This document shows positions 17,901-25,996 of a DNA stretch of 64,000 nucleotides, piece after piece; the stretch's first letter is position 1; each line of letters starts with the position of its first letter. The position numbers were made by a program, and so were the translations under genes. Where the stretch lies: NCBI GenBank assembly GCA_963788225.1, contig CAWBGI010000001.1, forward strand, positions 310,001-374,000. The letters are read 5' to 3'. The notes below the pieces were generated by a model. The model was not told the origin of the DNA, ran no database searches, and saw nothing but the letters and a program-made list of their open reading frames with translations. The DNA comes from Sulfotelmatobacter sp963788225. Lineage in GTDB: Bacteria; Acidobacteriota; Terriglobia; Terriglobales; Acidobacteriaceae.

Positions 17901-18297
17901 TGGTTTTGCTATAAGTTGGCGGTGCGGGCAGGACGGATGGTAACAAACTCTGCGCCGCGTTTATGGCAGACTGCACCTCTTGCTCGGCTACATCTATGTT
18001 CAGAGAGAGGTTAAACTGCAGCACGATGACGGACGTACCTCCCGAGCTGGTGGAGGTCATCTGGCTCAAACCTTGCAGTTGGCCGAACTGACGTTCCAGC
18101 GGCGCGGTAACCGTCGTCGACATCACAGTGGGGCTGGCGCCGGGATAAAACGTAACTACCTGAATCGTCGGATAATCGACTTGCGGTAAAGCAGAGACCG
18201 GCAGTTGGGTATAGCCGACGATACCGACCAGGAGAATCGCGGCCATCAGCAGAGCAGTCGCGACAGGCCGCAAGATAAACGGGCGGGATGGACTCAC
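14977..18297 (-). CDS. RND multidrug efflux permease, first subunit (MdtB/MuxB-like) with a low-complexity insertion
   Basis: 1106 residues, about 70 longer than MdtB-type pumps. Starts MSPSRPFILRPVATALLMAAILLVG; TM4 carries GFVVDDAIVMIENIARY with both proton-relay aspartates. LPQVDYPTIQV and LLRFRPIMMTTMAALLGGLPLALGSG are standard RND signatures. The extra length is a Ser/Ala/Gly/Thr-rich segment at about residues 771-842, placed between the 'LYIQS' strand and 'AVPLSAF', a periplasmic docking-domain position where the partner pump has only a few residues. It looks flexible and disordered. The start overlaps the stop of the adaptor gene by four bases, and its own stop overlaps the next pump. 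Confidence 0.94.
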   Translation of the reverse strand: MSPSRPFILRPVATALLMAAILLVGIVGYTQLPVSALPQVDYPTIQVVTFYPGASPTVMSTTVTAPLERQFGQLQGLSQMTSTSSGGTSVIVLQFNLSLNIDVAEQEVQSAINAAQSLLPSVLPAPPTYSKTNPADAPVLTLAITSSSMALSQVEDLVDTRLAPKISQLSGVGLVTISGGQKPAVRIQANPTALSSYGINLEDLRTALTQASVNAAKGNFDGPRQDYQIDANDQLVTSDDYRKVVVAYRNGAPVMLTDVANVINGVENNNQAAWMNQTPAVILNVQRQPGANTISVVKSIKTLLPQLVNSLPKGIQVTTLTDLTTAIEASVADVEFELLLTVGLVVLVIFLFLRSLYATIIPSVAVPLSLVGTFAAMYILGYSLDNLSLMALTISTGFVVDDAIVMIENIARYIEAGDPPMEAALKGAEQIGFTILSLTVSLIAVLIPLLFMGDVVGRLFREFAVTLAVTILVSAAVSLTLTPMMSARILRHQPKEQQGRFYRASERVFENMIAFYGRTLKFVLQFQTITLLVAVATLALTIFLYIIIPKGFFPVQDTGVIQGISQAPPSIGSKAMAEKQKELAKVILDDPAVESLSSFIGADGTNTTTNSGRMSINLKPLNQRSLSASDVIRRLKSKLDEVQGIELFMQPVQNISVDDRVSRTQYQYTLEDPDANELNDWTNRFVSRLRQLPELEDVATDQQLGGLAVFLVIDRVTASRLGIAPSTIDNTLYDAFGQRQISTMYTQVNQYHVVLESQPQFQLDPNKLNHLYIQSNASAGATGAGASTSFASSGASAAGSNALTSSAQYTPSANTLAPIANALSPSPSSTSSKGATSAGSTSSTMSTAVPLSAFSHFEKATEALSITHQGQFPAITVSFNLAPNAALGEAITAVDNVQKDMHMPPSLQAGFQGTAASFTNSLSNEPLLILAALVTVYIVLGVLYESFIHPITILSTLPSAGVGAFLALILFHQDLSVVAIIGIVLLIGIVKKNGIMMVDFALEAERQHGKKAADAIYEACLLRFRPIMMTTMAALLGGLPLALGSGFGSELRRPLGIAMVGGLLLSQVLTLYTTPVIYIFFDNLAHRFAHKSKSVETREAEEPGLA

Positions 18298-19526
18298 GGG
18301 GTGGTGCTCCCGGTGCTGGCTGGTGCAGGCTTGGCCGGAGCCTTGTTCGCAATGTTGACCGCTGTGCCCTCCTGCAACTTGTCGAAGTTGCTGTTGGCCA
18401 CGATGTCGCCAGGATTGATGCCCTCGACTTGCGTTTGGCCGCCGTCCGTAACTCCCGCCTTTACGTTGTGCAGATGCGCAACATTATTTTGAATCACATA
18501 CACGAACGACGTTTGTCCGTTCTGTTGAATGGCTGAGGATGGAACCATGGTCACGTCTTTCACCGTGTTCACCAATAGCCGCGTGTTCACAAACTGGTTG
18601 GGGAAAAGCGCATCATTTTTGTTGTCGAAGATGGCGCGGGCTTTGACGGTTCCGGTCGTAGTATCGATCTGGTTGTCGAGCGTCATGAGCTTTCCACTGG
18701 CGATCTTGGTCAGCGCGGTGCGATCGAGGGCATCGACGGTGAGAGTGGCCTTCTTGCGCAATCGATCTTCAACCGGGCCAAGGCTGTCTTCCGGAATTGT
18801 GAAGATAACGGTGATGGGCTGCATTTGCGTGATCACTGCGAGGGTTACGTTTCCCGAAGATTGCACCACGTTGCCCGGATCCACCAACCGTAACCCGACA
18901 CGGCCGGCAATGGGAGCGGTGATGTGGCAGAAGCCGACTTGAATCTGATCGTATTGGACGGTTCCCTGATCGTTTTTTACCGTGCCCTCATCCTGCAGGA
19001 CAAGTTTTTCCTGATCGTCCAAAAGTTGTTTTTGAATCGCGTTGCGCGCCCATGCGTCGCGGTAGCGATCGAGGTCCATCTTGGCTTGCGCGAGCAGATT
19101 TTGATCGCGCTCCAGCGCGCCTTGTGCCTGCAAAAGGTTGGCGCGGTAGGGACGCGAGTCGATTTCGATCAGCGGATCATTTTTCTTGACCGGTTGACCT
19201 TCCTTAAAGTGCACGGCCACAACCAGACCATTCACTTCACTGGTAATCGAATCAGTGTAGACGGGAGTGACCGTGCCGATCTCGTCAAGGTAAATACCGA
19301 TGTCACCCTTCTGGGCGGAGGCGGTCGCAATGTTGACCCCCTTCGATGGCGCGGTCGCCGGTTTCTTCCCGTTTTTGTAGTGGCTCCATACCAGCCAGAC
19401 CAGAACGATGAGCAACACAATTCCGAGAACAATCCATAGTCCTCTACTCCGCGGCAATGAATCTTGGGCGGGGGGAAGTTGATGGGCAGGGTCGACGACA
19501 GGCCGCTCATTCGTATCAACGGTCAA
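18294..19526 (-). CDS. RND efflux periplasmic adaptor (MdtA/MuxA-like)
   Basis: 410 residues. A single N-terminal membrane anchor (GLWIVLGIVLLIVLVWLVW, about residues 29-47) is followed by the membrane-fusion domains: a lipoyl half (VNGLVVAVHFKEGQPVKKNDPLIEID), a helical hairpin (residues ~125-190, YRANLLQAQGALERDQNLLAQAKMDL), the second lipoyl half (ITAPIAGRVGLRLVDPGN) and a beta-barrel (TVIFTIPEDSL). It links the two inner-membrane pumps to the outer-membrane channel. First gene of the adaptor-pump-pump-channel operon, preceded by a weak GGAGAGCC ribosome site. The Ala/Pro/Thr-rich C-terminal tail is probably disordered. Confidence 0.94.
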   Translation of the reverse strand: MTVDTNERPVVDPAHQLPPAQDSLPRSRGLWIVLGIVLLIVLVWLVWSHYKNGKKPATAPSKGVNIATASAQKGDIGIYLDEIGTVTPVYTDSITSEVNGLVVAVHFKEGQPVKKNDPLIEIDSRPYRANLLQAQGALERDQNLLAQAKMDLDRYRDAWARNAIQKQLLDDQEKLVLQDEGTVKNDQGTVQYDQIQVGFCHITAPIAGRVGLRLVDPGNVVQSSGNVTLAVITQMQPITVIFTIPEDSLGPVEDRLRKKATLTVDALDRTALTKIASGKLMTLDNQIDTTTGTVKARAIFDNKNDALFPNQFVNTRLLVNTVKDVTMVPSSAIQQNGQTSFVYVIQNNVAHLHNVKAGVTDGGQTQVEGINPGDIVANSNFDKLQEGTAVNIANKAPAKPAPASTGSTTP

Positions 19527-19736
19527 AAAAGGCTCTCCTTTAAGTCGGCTCCGAATCGCTCCGAATTATAGTTGACGAAGCGGGAATTCGATTCGCAATG
19601 GTGAGCGCCGGTTGCTCCCGCTGCTTCGGGTTCCGAATCAATGCAGCCCTCCGGTGCTAGCTGGAATCTAACCATATGGGTGAAAGACCGCTTGCACACT
19701 GAGTTCTGTAAAGTTTTGCAAAGGAGTTTTAGAAAC

Positions 19737-20867
19737 ATGAATATCTTTAGAGGTATTGCACGGTTCTCAAGGCCGGGAATAGGAGGGCGAATTTTAGGTT
19801 GTCTGTTGTCGTTGGCCCTGGTGTTGGCGGCTGTGCCCCAGACTGCGTGGGCTTATCAGGACCAGGACACGACCACCCCGGCGGCTGACGAAAAGGCTCC
19901 GGCATACACTCAACAGACCCCGGAGCAACTGCAGAGATTGGTGGCGCCGATCGCGCTGTACCCAGATTCGCTGGTGGCGCAGATCCTGGCGGCGGCCACG
20001 TTTCCCGAGCAGGTCGTCGAGGCCGACCGATGGGTGCAAGCGCACCCTGATTTGAAAGGCGAGGAATTGGGTAAGGCGGTTGACGATCAGCCTTGGGACC
20101 CGAGCGTCAAGGCACTCACGGCATTTCCGTCGGTGCTGGGAAACATGGATAAAAATCTTTCCTGGACGTCATCGCTCGGCGACGCTTACTACAACCAGCA
20201 ACAGGATGTAATGGATGCGGTGCAGGTGATGCGCAAGAAAGCGCAGGACGCCGGCAATCTTAAGACTACGCCCCAGCAAATCGTAAAGACGGAAGACTCG
20301 GACATCGAGATCGAGCCCGCCGATCCGGACGTCGTTTACGTCCCCGCTTACGATCCGTGGCTGGTTTATGGGTATCCGATTGTGGCCTGGCCGGGATGGT
20401 ATCCGTATCCTGGAATTTGGTTTGGGGGCCCGTATCTGTCGTTTGGATTGGGCTTCGGAATCGGCTGGTGGGGAGGTTTCGGATGGGGATGGGGCCATTG
20501 GGGATTCGACTGGCACCACCACTACGCAACCTACAACCACGGCAGGTACTACTCTCGAAGCAGAACGTTTTATAACCGAGGCAGTTACTACCGAGGAGGA
20601 GGCGAGCGGGGGGTAGAGAGGAATGTGCAGCGCGGAGTGAGCGGCAATCGTGCTGGCGAAACCGCCAAGCCTTTCGAGGGGGACAGGAATGCGGCCCGAG
20701 GATACGCTAAGCCTAGCGGTCAGAGCGGCGTTCACTCGGGCGCCTTCAGCGGCTACAACCACGGCGGAGAGACCAAGAGCTATTCCTCCCGCGGAAGCGC
20801 CAGCATGGGCGGCGGAGGCTCTCACGGCAGCGGCGGAGGGCATGGCGGCGGTGGCGGGCGGCGGTAA
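19737..20867 (+). CDS. DUF3300 domain-containing exported protein
   Basis: 376 residues from ATG 19737 with AAGGAG upstream. An N-terminal signal peptide (RILGCLLSLALVLAAVPQTAWA) directs export. DUF3300 occupies about residues 60-230: QLQRLVAPIALYPDSLVAQILAAATFPEQVVEADRWV and DVVYVPAYDPWLVYG are its diagnostic stretches. Then comes an aromatic, glycine-rich part (WPGWYPYPGIWFGGPY, GWWGGFGWGWGHWGFDWHHHY) and an Arg/Ser/Gly/His-rich tail ending in GGG repeats, likely surface-exposed and disordered. The function of DUF3300 is not known. It is followed 58 bases later by a DUF2950 gene, a pairing that recurs in several phyla and suggests a shared envelope role. Confidence 0.9.
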   Translation: MNIFRGIARFSRPGIGGRILGCLLSLALVLAAVPQTAWAYQDQDTTTPAADEKAPAYTQQTPEQLQRLVAPIALYPDSLVAQILAAATFPEQVVEADRWVQAHPDLKGEELGKAVDDQPWDPSVKALTAFPSVLGNMDKNLSWTSSLGDAYYNQQQDVMDAVQVMRKKAQDAGNLKTTPQQIVKTEDSDIEIEPADPDVVYVPAYDPWLVYGYPIVAWPGWYPYPGIWFGGPYLSFGLGFGIGWWGGFGWGWGHWGFDWHHHYATYNHGRYYSRSRTFYNRGSYYRGGGERGVERNVQRGVSGNRAGETAKPFEGDRNAARGYAKPSGQSGVHSGAFSGYNHGGETKSYSSRGSASMGGGGSHGSGGGHGGGGGRR

Positions 20868-20925
20868 TCGCAGGTTCGTTATGTTCCCTGTAGAGCGTGA
20901 AATCTCAAAGATGGAGATAAGTCAT

Positions 20926-21906
20926 ATGCGACGAGCGAAGCTGAACTTCGACAAATCTCATTGGGCCAATCTTTCTAAGTTAGCCGTGGCCGCTATGCTT
21001 TTGACGGTGTGCGTTCCCACCCGTTCCATGGCGCAGCAACCGGGCCAGAAAACGTTTTCATCGGCGGAAGAAGCGACCAGCGCGCTGGTCACGGCAGTGC
21101 AGGCTAACGACAAAAAAATGATGCTCGATATCCTCGGACCAGACGGAAAGCAAATCATCTCGTCGGGAGACGAAACCGAGGACGCCAACAGCCGCGCTAA
21201 CTTCGTAAAGAGATATCAGGAAATGCACCGTCTGGTGAAGGAACCGGATGGAACCACTGTCTTGTATATCGGTGCGCATAATTGGCCCGCGCCCATACCG
21301 CTCGTGCACAAGGGCAATTCGTGGTATTTCGACACCGAAGCGGGCAAGAAGGAAATTCTATACAGGCGCATTGGCCGCAATGAACTATCGGCCATCCGGG
21401 TTTGCCAGGAACTGGTGGCGGCGCAAAAGGAATACTCGGCGGAGCACAAGGAGTACGCCCAACAAATCTTCAGTGATGAAGGGCAGCACAATGGCCTTTA
21501 CTGGGAAGCTGCCGAGGGCGAGCGGCAGAGCCCCATCGGACCGCTGGTGGCATCGGCCGTTGCTCAGGGCTATGCGAAGCGACGAGACGGCACTCCGACC
21601 CCTTACCGCGGCTACTATTTCCACATCCTAACGCGTCAGGGAAAGAATGCTCCAGGCGGCGCGAAGAATTACGTCGTAAATGGCAAGATGACAGAGGGCT
21701 TCGCTTTCGTGGCCTATCCGGCGGAATACAGGTCGTCGGGCGTGATGACATTCATAGTCACCGAGGATGGCGTGGTGTATCAGAAGGATCTCGGCAAGAA
21801 GACCGATGTTCTCGCCAAGGCTATGCAGGAATACGACCGCAATCCCAGTTGGCAAAAGGCTGAAGAGCAGCAGGAGGAGGCTGCTGTCAAGCAAAAAACC
21901 AAGTAA
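20926..21906 (+). CDS. DUF2950 domain-containing exported protein
   Basis: 326 residues from ATG 20926 (GGAG nine bases upstream); an upstream in-frame ATG at 20881 lacks a ribosome site. Signal peptide: LSKLAVAAMLLTVCVPTRSMA-Q. The remainder is DUF2950: FSSAEEATSALVTAVQANDKKMMLDILGPDGK near the front, a lipocalin-like start, and the conserved PYRGYYFHILTRQG, GFAFVAYPAEYRSSGVMTF and DGVVYQKDLG blocks. Probably periplasmic. The function is unknown, but it is regularly linked to DUF3300. The C-terminal tail is charged (EEQQEEAAVKQKTK). Confidence 0.9.
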   Translation: MRRAKLNFDKSHWANLSKLAVAAMLLTVCVPTRSMAQQPGQKTFSSAEEATSALVTAVQANDKKMMLDILGPDGKQIISSGDETEDANSRANFVKRYQEMHRLVKEPDGTTVLYIGAHNWPAPIPLVHKGNSWYFDTEAGKKEILYRRIGRNELSAIRVCQELVAAQKEYSAEHKEYAQQIFSDEGQHNGLYWEAAEGERQSPIGPLVASAVAQGYAKRRDGTPTPYRGYYFHILTRQGKNAPGGAKNYVVNGKMTEGFAFVAYPAEYRSSGVMTFIVTEDGVVYQKDLGKKTDVLAKAMQEYDRNPSWQKAEEQQEEAAVKQKTK

Positions 21907-21935
21907 AGGAACTCTGTCGCCGCCGCCCTGGTCGT

Positions 21936-22802
21936 TTACACGCTCAGAACTGGAATAGGCACGGCACAAATGATGGCGTAGCCGTGGATGCGCAGGTTGC
22001 CGCCGTACGGGTAGCACTCGGCAACCAGCAAATCCGCTTTCGTTTGCTTCGCCGCCTGGCTCAATACTTTAGGCACGTCACCACTGCCGATAAATACATC
22101 CGCCTTGACGCCCGTATCTTTCTTAAGCCGCTCGAGCTGCTGCGCAGCATCGTTGACGAGTTCCTGCTTCCACCGGGGATTGGCGTAGTTACCGCCCGGC
22201 CCCCAAATCTCCACCGAGGCCGTGACGTGGGCGAGCGTAAGACGGGCGCCAAATTCGGCGGCTATTTGCGCGGCCCATGACACTGCTTCGCCGCTGCGTG
22301 GGGTAAGATCGACCGCGCACAGAACAGTGCGGATCGCAAACTCCGGCATTGGCGAGTCTTTCACGTGCCCGCCCGTCCAAACCGGACACTCGGTCCGGTA
22401 CAGAATTTTTGCGGTCACGGAGCCCAGCAAGAACTGGTCGAACGCGTAGCCATGGGACGGCATCATGATCAGATCCGCCTTGTCGGCCCGGGCCGTTTGC
22501 AGAATTGCCTGGACTGGATCGCCGTTGAGCAATATGCAACGGATGGCGAGACCCTCAAGCGCCGGGCGCAGCGATTGATCTCCGTTTTTCTCAGCTTCTC
22601 CCAGCACGGCAGCAAGCAGATCCCAGCCAGCCAGTTCTGGACCTCCTTCGGGCACGCCGGCAGCGTGACTCTGCGCTGTCACTGCGTGCAGCATCGCGAG
22701 GCCGGAATGAAAATGGCGGGCTAAAGTCGCAGCCTGGTGAAGCACGCGCAGCGAGGGATTTGGGAAATCAACGGGGAGAAGGATCTTCTTGATATTCAGC
22801 AT
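21936..22802 (-). CDS. Tandem universal stress protein (UspA family)
   Basis: 288 residues made of two Usp domains. The first (residues 1-145) starts NIKKILLPVDFPNPS and keeps the ATP-binding pattern G-x2-G-x9-GS in SHGYAFDQFLLGSVT. The second (about 155-288) starts RTVLCAVDLTPRSGEAVSWA but its phosphate loop is degraded (YGGNLRIHGYAIICAVPIPVLSV), so only the first half is likely to bind nucleotide. Usp proteins respond to stress and energy state in the cytoplasm. It faces the DUF2950 gene and diverges from the radical SAM gene over 181 bases. Confidence 0.92.
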   Translation of the reverse strand: MLNIKKILLPVDFPNPSLRVLHQAATLARHFHSGLAMLHAVTAQSHAAGVPEGGPELAGWDLLAAVLGEAEKNGDQSLRPALEGLAIRCILLNGDPVQAILQTARADKADLIMMPSHGYAFDQFLLGSVTAKILYRTECPVWTGGHVKDSPMPEFAIRTVLCAVDLTPRSGEAVSWAAQIAAEFGARLTLAHVTASVEIWGPGGNYANPRWKQELVNDAAQQLERLKKDTGVKADVFIGSGDVPKVLSQAAKQTKADLLVAECYPYGGNLRIHGYAIICAVPIPVLSV

Positions 22803-22924
22803 CGCGCGTCAGCTTGGTGATTCCCTGCCTATTTTGGGAGTGTAACGCAATCGTTGGAGGCTATCCTCACGATTTTGTCCGCGGGTTCCTGGCCGAATGT
22901 AACCGTTTAGTAATGTAATAGTTT

Positions 22925-22940
22925 CGTAATGTGTATCACA
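22925..22940. promoter_or_regulatory. Degenerate Crp-like site upstream of the radical SAM gene
   Basis: CGTAA-TGTGTA-TCACA keeps one full half of the TGTGA-N6-TCACA palindrome. It lies 44 bases before the radical SAM ATG and between divergent genes. The left half is poor, so this is only a candidate. Confidence 0.25.
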
Positions 22941-22983
22941 GATCACCGCAAACAAATCCGCCGAACAAGTACGCTGCATTCAT

Positions 22984-24633
22984 ATGGAAACTCATCCAAA
23001 GGGCAGCAGCGCTCGCATTCTTCTCAGTTCGGTATTCGGACCTTACGCACAAGACGACGAATTTGGCAGCCGGTCCATCAATCCGATGGAGCTGTATCAC
23101 AACCAGGTCACCCGTGCTCAGGGCAGTTTCTCGTTGCGCATGTTTCATCGCTCCTGGGGCATCATGATGATCCAGGAAAATATTTCGGCGCCTTGCAGCG
23201 TGCTAGATTTTCCTACGCGCGACGACTTCGCCCGTGAATTGACCACTCACCACTATGACATCGTCGGCATCTCTTCGATCATCGTGAACGTTTTGAAGGT
23301 TCGCGAAATGTGCCGCATGGTGCGCGAGCTGTCGCCGGATTCGGTGATCGTGGTGGGTGGGCACGTGGCCGCGATTCCTGGTGTGGAAGCGATGATCGAT
23401 GCCGACCATATTGTTCGCGGCGAAGGAATCTCGTGGATGCGCCGGTATCTCGGTGAAGACGAGAACGCGCCTATACGCCATCCCGCGATTGTTTCTGGAT
23501 TGGAAACCCGCATCATGGGAATGCGTCTGCCGCAGCGCAAGGGCGGGACGGCCGCAACCATCATCCCGTCGGTGGGCTGCCCCATGGGATGCAACTTCTG
23601 CACAACTTCCGCTTTTTTTGGCGGCAAAGGAAAGTTTGTCAACTTTTACGAAACCGGCGACGAACTGTTTGATGTGATGTGCCGCATCGAATCTGAACTC
23701 GAAGTCCACTCCTTCTTTGTCATGGACGAGAACTTTCTGCTTCACCGCACGCGCGCTATGCGTTTGCTGGAGCGCATGAAGGAAGCGGGCAAGAGCTGGG
23801 AATTATCGATCTTTGCATCGGCCAATGCGATTCGAAAATACACCATGCTGGAATTGGTGGAGCTCGGCGTCTCGTGGGTGTGGATGGGCTTGGAATCTCC
23901 GCGCTCCAGCTACAGAAAGCTGCAGAGTACGGACATTGCAAAACTCACGCGCGAGCTTCGCGAACATGGCATACGAGTGCAGGGCTCGACGATCATCGGA
24001 CTCGAGCACCATACGCCGGATAACATCGTCGAGGAAATCGAAGCGGCGGTCAGCTACCAGACCGACTTTCATCAGTTCATGCTCTACACCCCGGTTCCGG
24101 GCACGCCGCTGCACCAGGAAATGTCCGAACAGGGACGCATGCTCAACGATGTTGACTTCGCCGATGTTCACGGGCAGTACAAGTTCAACTTCCGGCATAG
24201 CGCCATCTCCCGCGACGATTCCAAGCGCTTTCTGGATTGGGCGTTTTGGCGCGATTTTGAGCGCAATGGACCCAGTCTTTACCGCCTGTGTCAGACCATG
24301 CTCCTGGGTTGGCGGCGCTACAAAAACTATCCCGATCCGCGGGTCCGTGAGCGGTTTGCCCGGGAAGTGAAGAAGCTCAGCAGCGCCTACAATGCGGCGC
24401 TTTGGGTCATGGAGAAGGAGTTCAGCAAGGTCAATCGCCGCGTGAGTGAACAGATTCGCGAGCTGCGCCGCGAAGTCGAAAAAGAGTTTCCTATTGCCGC
24501 CAGACTCACGGCCGCAACGCTCGGTCCTATTCTGTTATGGTCGACGCGCCGTGAAGAGAAGCGGCTGGCGGCAGGACGCACGTACGAACCGCCGACATTC
24601 GTCGAGCGTTGCAATTGGGTTGCAGCTTCATAG
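22984..24633 (+). CDS. Radical SAM protein with N-terminal cobalamin-binding-like domain
   Basis: 549 residues. Residues ~60-150 form a Rossmann-like B12-binding-type domain (DIVGISSIIVNVLKVREMCR, then VIVVGGHVAAIPG), but the cobalamin-ligating D-x-H-x-x-G motif is not visible. The radical SAM core begins with Cys199-x3-Cys203-x2-Cys206 (GCPMGCNFC), which binds the 4Fe-4S cluster, followed by FFVMDENFLL and WMGLESP, as in Elp3/MiaB-type folds. The C-terminal 150 residues are helical and basic (EFSKVNRRVSEQIRELRREVEKE). Substrate unknown; B12-radical SAM enzymes often methylate or rearrange lipids or natural products, but nothing here fixes the reaction. No clear ribosome site precedes the ATG. 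It stands alone between a Usp gene and the Crp-like gene. Confidence 0.85.
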   Translation: METHPKGSSARILLSSVFGPYAQDDEFGSRSINPMELYHNQVTRAQGSFSLRMFHRSWGIMMIQENISAPCSVLDFPTRDDFARELTTHHYDIVGISSIIVNVLKVREMCRMVRELSPDSVIVVGGHVAAIPGVEAMIDADHIVRGEGISWMRRYLGEDENAPIRHPAIVSGLETRIMGMRLPQRKGGTAATIIPSVGCPMGCNFCTTSAFFGGKGKFVNFYETGDELFDVMCRIESELEVHSFFVMDENFLLHRTRAMRLLERMKEAGKSWELSIFASANAIRKYTMLELVELGVSWVWMGLESPRSSYRKLQSTDIAKLTRELREHGIRVQGSTIIGLEHHTPDNIVEEIEAAVSYQTDFHQFMLYTPVPGTPLHQEMSEQGRMLNDVDFADVHGQYKFNFRHSAISRDDSKRFLDWAFWRDFERNGPSLYRLCQTMLLGWRRYKNYPDPRVRERFAREVKKLSSAYNAALWVMEKEFSKVNRRVSEQIRELRREVEKEFPIAARLTAATLGPILLWSTRREEKRLAAGRTYEPPTFVERCNWVAAS

Positions 24634-24660
24634 CCTCTCGACCGCGGTGGAGAAAAACAC

Positions 24661-24692
24661 GGGCAAACGTGGGGAATTCCCCAAGTTTGCCC
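24661..24692. terminator. Inverted repeat between convergent radical SAM and Crp-like genes
   Basis: GGGCAAACGTGGGGAA and TTCCCCAAGTTTGCCC form a 16-bp inverted repeat with one mismatch and no loop. On the minus strand it is followed by GTGTTTTT, so it can end the Crp-like transcript; on the plus strand there is no T run. Confidence 0.65.
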
Positions 24693-24753
24693 TTACCCCG
24701 GATCCCGCCATCGGCCAAAAAGCAAAGACGAAATCAGACCAATCATCTGCTAG

Positions 24754-25503
24754 TTAGGAGAAGGGGAGATTTTTCAGACGAAACTCTTCGGCACGAATAA
24801 AGTTGACGACCTTAGACTTGGCCACAATGAAATGCCCGGATTCGCGCTTCAGGAGGCCCAGGCGTGTGAACTTGCCGAGTTGGGTCGTAACCGTTTCCCG
24901 GCTCGTCCCAATCAGGTTGGCTAAATCTTCGTGGGTCAGGCGGACATTGATGAACGTACCCGCGGGAAGCTCCTGTCCGTATTTTTCGCATAGCTGGAGA
25001 AGGACTCTCGCCAGACGGTGATAGGACCAGGTGTGACTGAATTCGGCAAGTCCCCTCTCCACTGTGGCCAATCGTTTCGAAAGCAGCCGGATAAAGTTCA
25101 GGGCGAGGGGAGAAATAGCGGACAAGAGTTCCACAAACGACTCCTGAGAAATTACCGTTACCACGGAATCCTCGGTGGCAATGGCAGTGAAGGCTCTCCT
25201 TTCTTCAGAGAGGAGAAGTTCGCCGAAGACCTCATCGGGCTTGAGGATATGCAGAATTGTTTCTCTCCCCTGATCGGAAAGGGAAATTAGCCTCACCATG
25301 CCTTTTTTCAGAACGTAGAGGGAGTCGGCGGGCTCGCCTTCGCGGAATATCGTGATCCCACGGGAGAACCACTTTTCGCTGCAGAGGCTGGTGACCTTGC
25401 GCAAATCGCGTGGCGCGACCCCGTGAAGTAAGTTCAGGGCCGTAACAAAACGTGGCCACATATTCTTCGCAGGGACTGGTGGTTGCACGGAGGATGCTAG
25501 CAC
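24754..25503 (-). CDS. Crp/Fnr-family transcriptional regulator
   Basis: 249 residues. The cyclic-nucleotide-binding fold spans about residues 30-150 (GITIFREGEPADSLYVLKKGMVRLI, ILKPDEVFGELLLSEERRAFTAIA). The helix-turn-helix is near 195-220: LTHEDLANLIGTSRETVTTQLGKF. The recognition helix keeps Ser-Arg-Glu-Thr-Val, matching Arg180/Glu181 of E. coli CRP that read TGTGA, although the third contact Arg185 is Thr here. The Fnr cysteine cluster is absent. Five TGTGA-N6-TCACA-like sites lie close by in two divergent promoter regions controlling acetate-related genes, so this protein is the likely regulator of that island. cAMP, c-di-GMP or another ligand cannot be told from sequence. Confidence 0.92.
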   Translation of the reverse strand: MLASSVQPPVPAKNMWPRFVTALNLLHGVAPRDLRKVTSLCSEKWFSRGITIFREGEPADSLYVLKKGMVRLISLSDQGRETILHILKPDEVFGELLLSEERRAFTAIATEDSVVTVISQESFVELLSAISPLALNFIRLLSKRLATVERGLAEFSHTWSYHRLARVLLQLCEKYGQELPAGTFINVRLTHEDLANLIGTSRETVTTQLGKFTRLGLLKRESGHFIVAKSKVVNFIRAEEFRLKNLPFS

Positions 25504-25572
25504 TGGACCGAGGGCTAGTTCAACGCCTGGTACATAGGCCTAATGATGTGACATCGTCCAGTGAGGGGCCCA

Positions 25573-25839
25573 CTAGCTCTCGGTAATGTCGATCACCTGG
25601 ACTATCAGCATTAATAGGGCGGTTACGCCGACGAGAAATCCCATCGCTTTTATGTTTAGCGACAAAGAGGGCATTGTCGCCAATAAGGTCAATTCGCTTC
25701 CAATCAGGGTTACAAAAAACACGCAGAAGATGATGGATGTAACGGTGCTCAGGTGCTTCTTGAGGTTCTGTAAGGCCGAACCGGGTGACTCTAGGATGAG
25801 AACGGGACTACAGCGCGACTGTTTATCGTGGTTCCCCAT
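25573..25839 (-). CDS. Small membrane protein of unknown function (88 aa)
   Basis: 88 residues with a short polar N-terminus and two hydrophobic segments (about residues 34-54, VTSIIFCVFFVTLIGSELTLL, and 64-83, MGFLVGVTALLMLIVQVI). No known family is recognised. It ends 70 bases before the Crp-like gene on the same strand, so the two may be cotranscribed. It diverges from the SatP acetate transporter across a 275-base region that carries three Crp-like sites, which suggests shared control. No good ribosome site precedes the ATG. Confidence 0.6.
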   Translation of the reverse strand: MGNHDKQSRCSPVLILESPGSALQNLKKHLSTVTSIIFCVFFVTLIGSELTLLATMPSLSLNIKAMGFLVGVTALLMLIVQVIDITES

Positions 25840-25886
25840 TGAATAGTTAATCTGCCAAAACTTTACGCCAGGCTCAATGCCAGTTC

Positions 25887-25902
25887 CGTGAGAGGTTTCA
25901 CA
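25887..25902. promoter_or_regulatory. Crp-like operator 1 (CGTGA-GAGGTT-TCACA)
   Basis: One base off the TGTGA-N6-TCACA palindrome. It is the copy nearest the small membrane protein gene, 48 bases upstream of that ATG. Its spacer GAGGTT is identical to operator 3. Confidence 0.7.
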
Positions 25903-25975
25903 GCTGCGAGGAAATACATCGCCGGGCGATTTTTGGCGCGCGAGGCTGTGAAAACAATGATCTGTGTCGGAGATT

Positions 25976-25991
25976 TGTGAAAGGTTTCACA
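25976..25991. promoter_or_regulatory. Crp-like operator 2 (TGTGA-AAGGTT-TCACA)
   Basis: An exact match to the Crp consensus TGTGA-N6-TCACA. It lies 124 bases upstream of the SatP transporter ATG and exactly 21 bases (two helical turns) from operator 3. Confidence 0.8.
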
Positions 25992-25996
25992 GATAT

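Noticed and set aside
11876..19526. Heavy-metal (CusA-type) RND system
   Set aside because: The pumps start and read like HAE1/MdtBC drug pumps, there are two different permeases in tandem, and no metal-binding Met cluster or CusF/CusC-type partner is evident.
22984..24633. Possible hopanoid methylase (HpnP/HpnR) or tetraether-type lipid synthase
   Set aside because: The N-terminus does not match HpnP/HpnR, and the many extra cysteines expected in tetraether synthases are absent. Only a general radical SAM assignment is safe.
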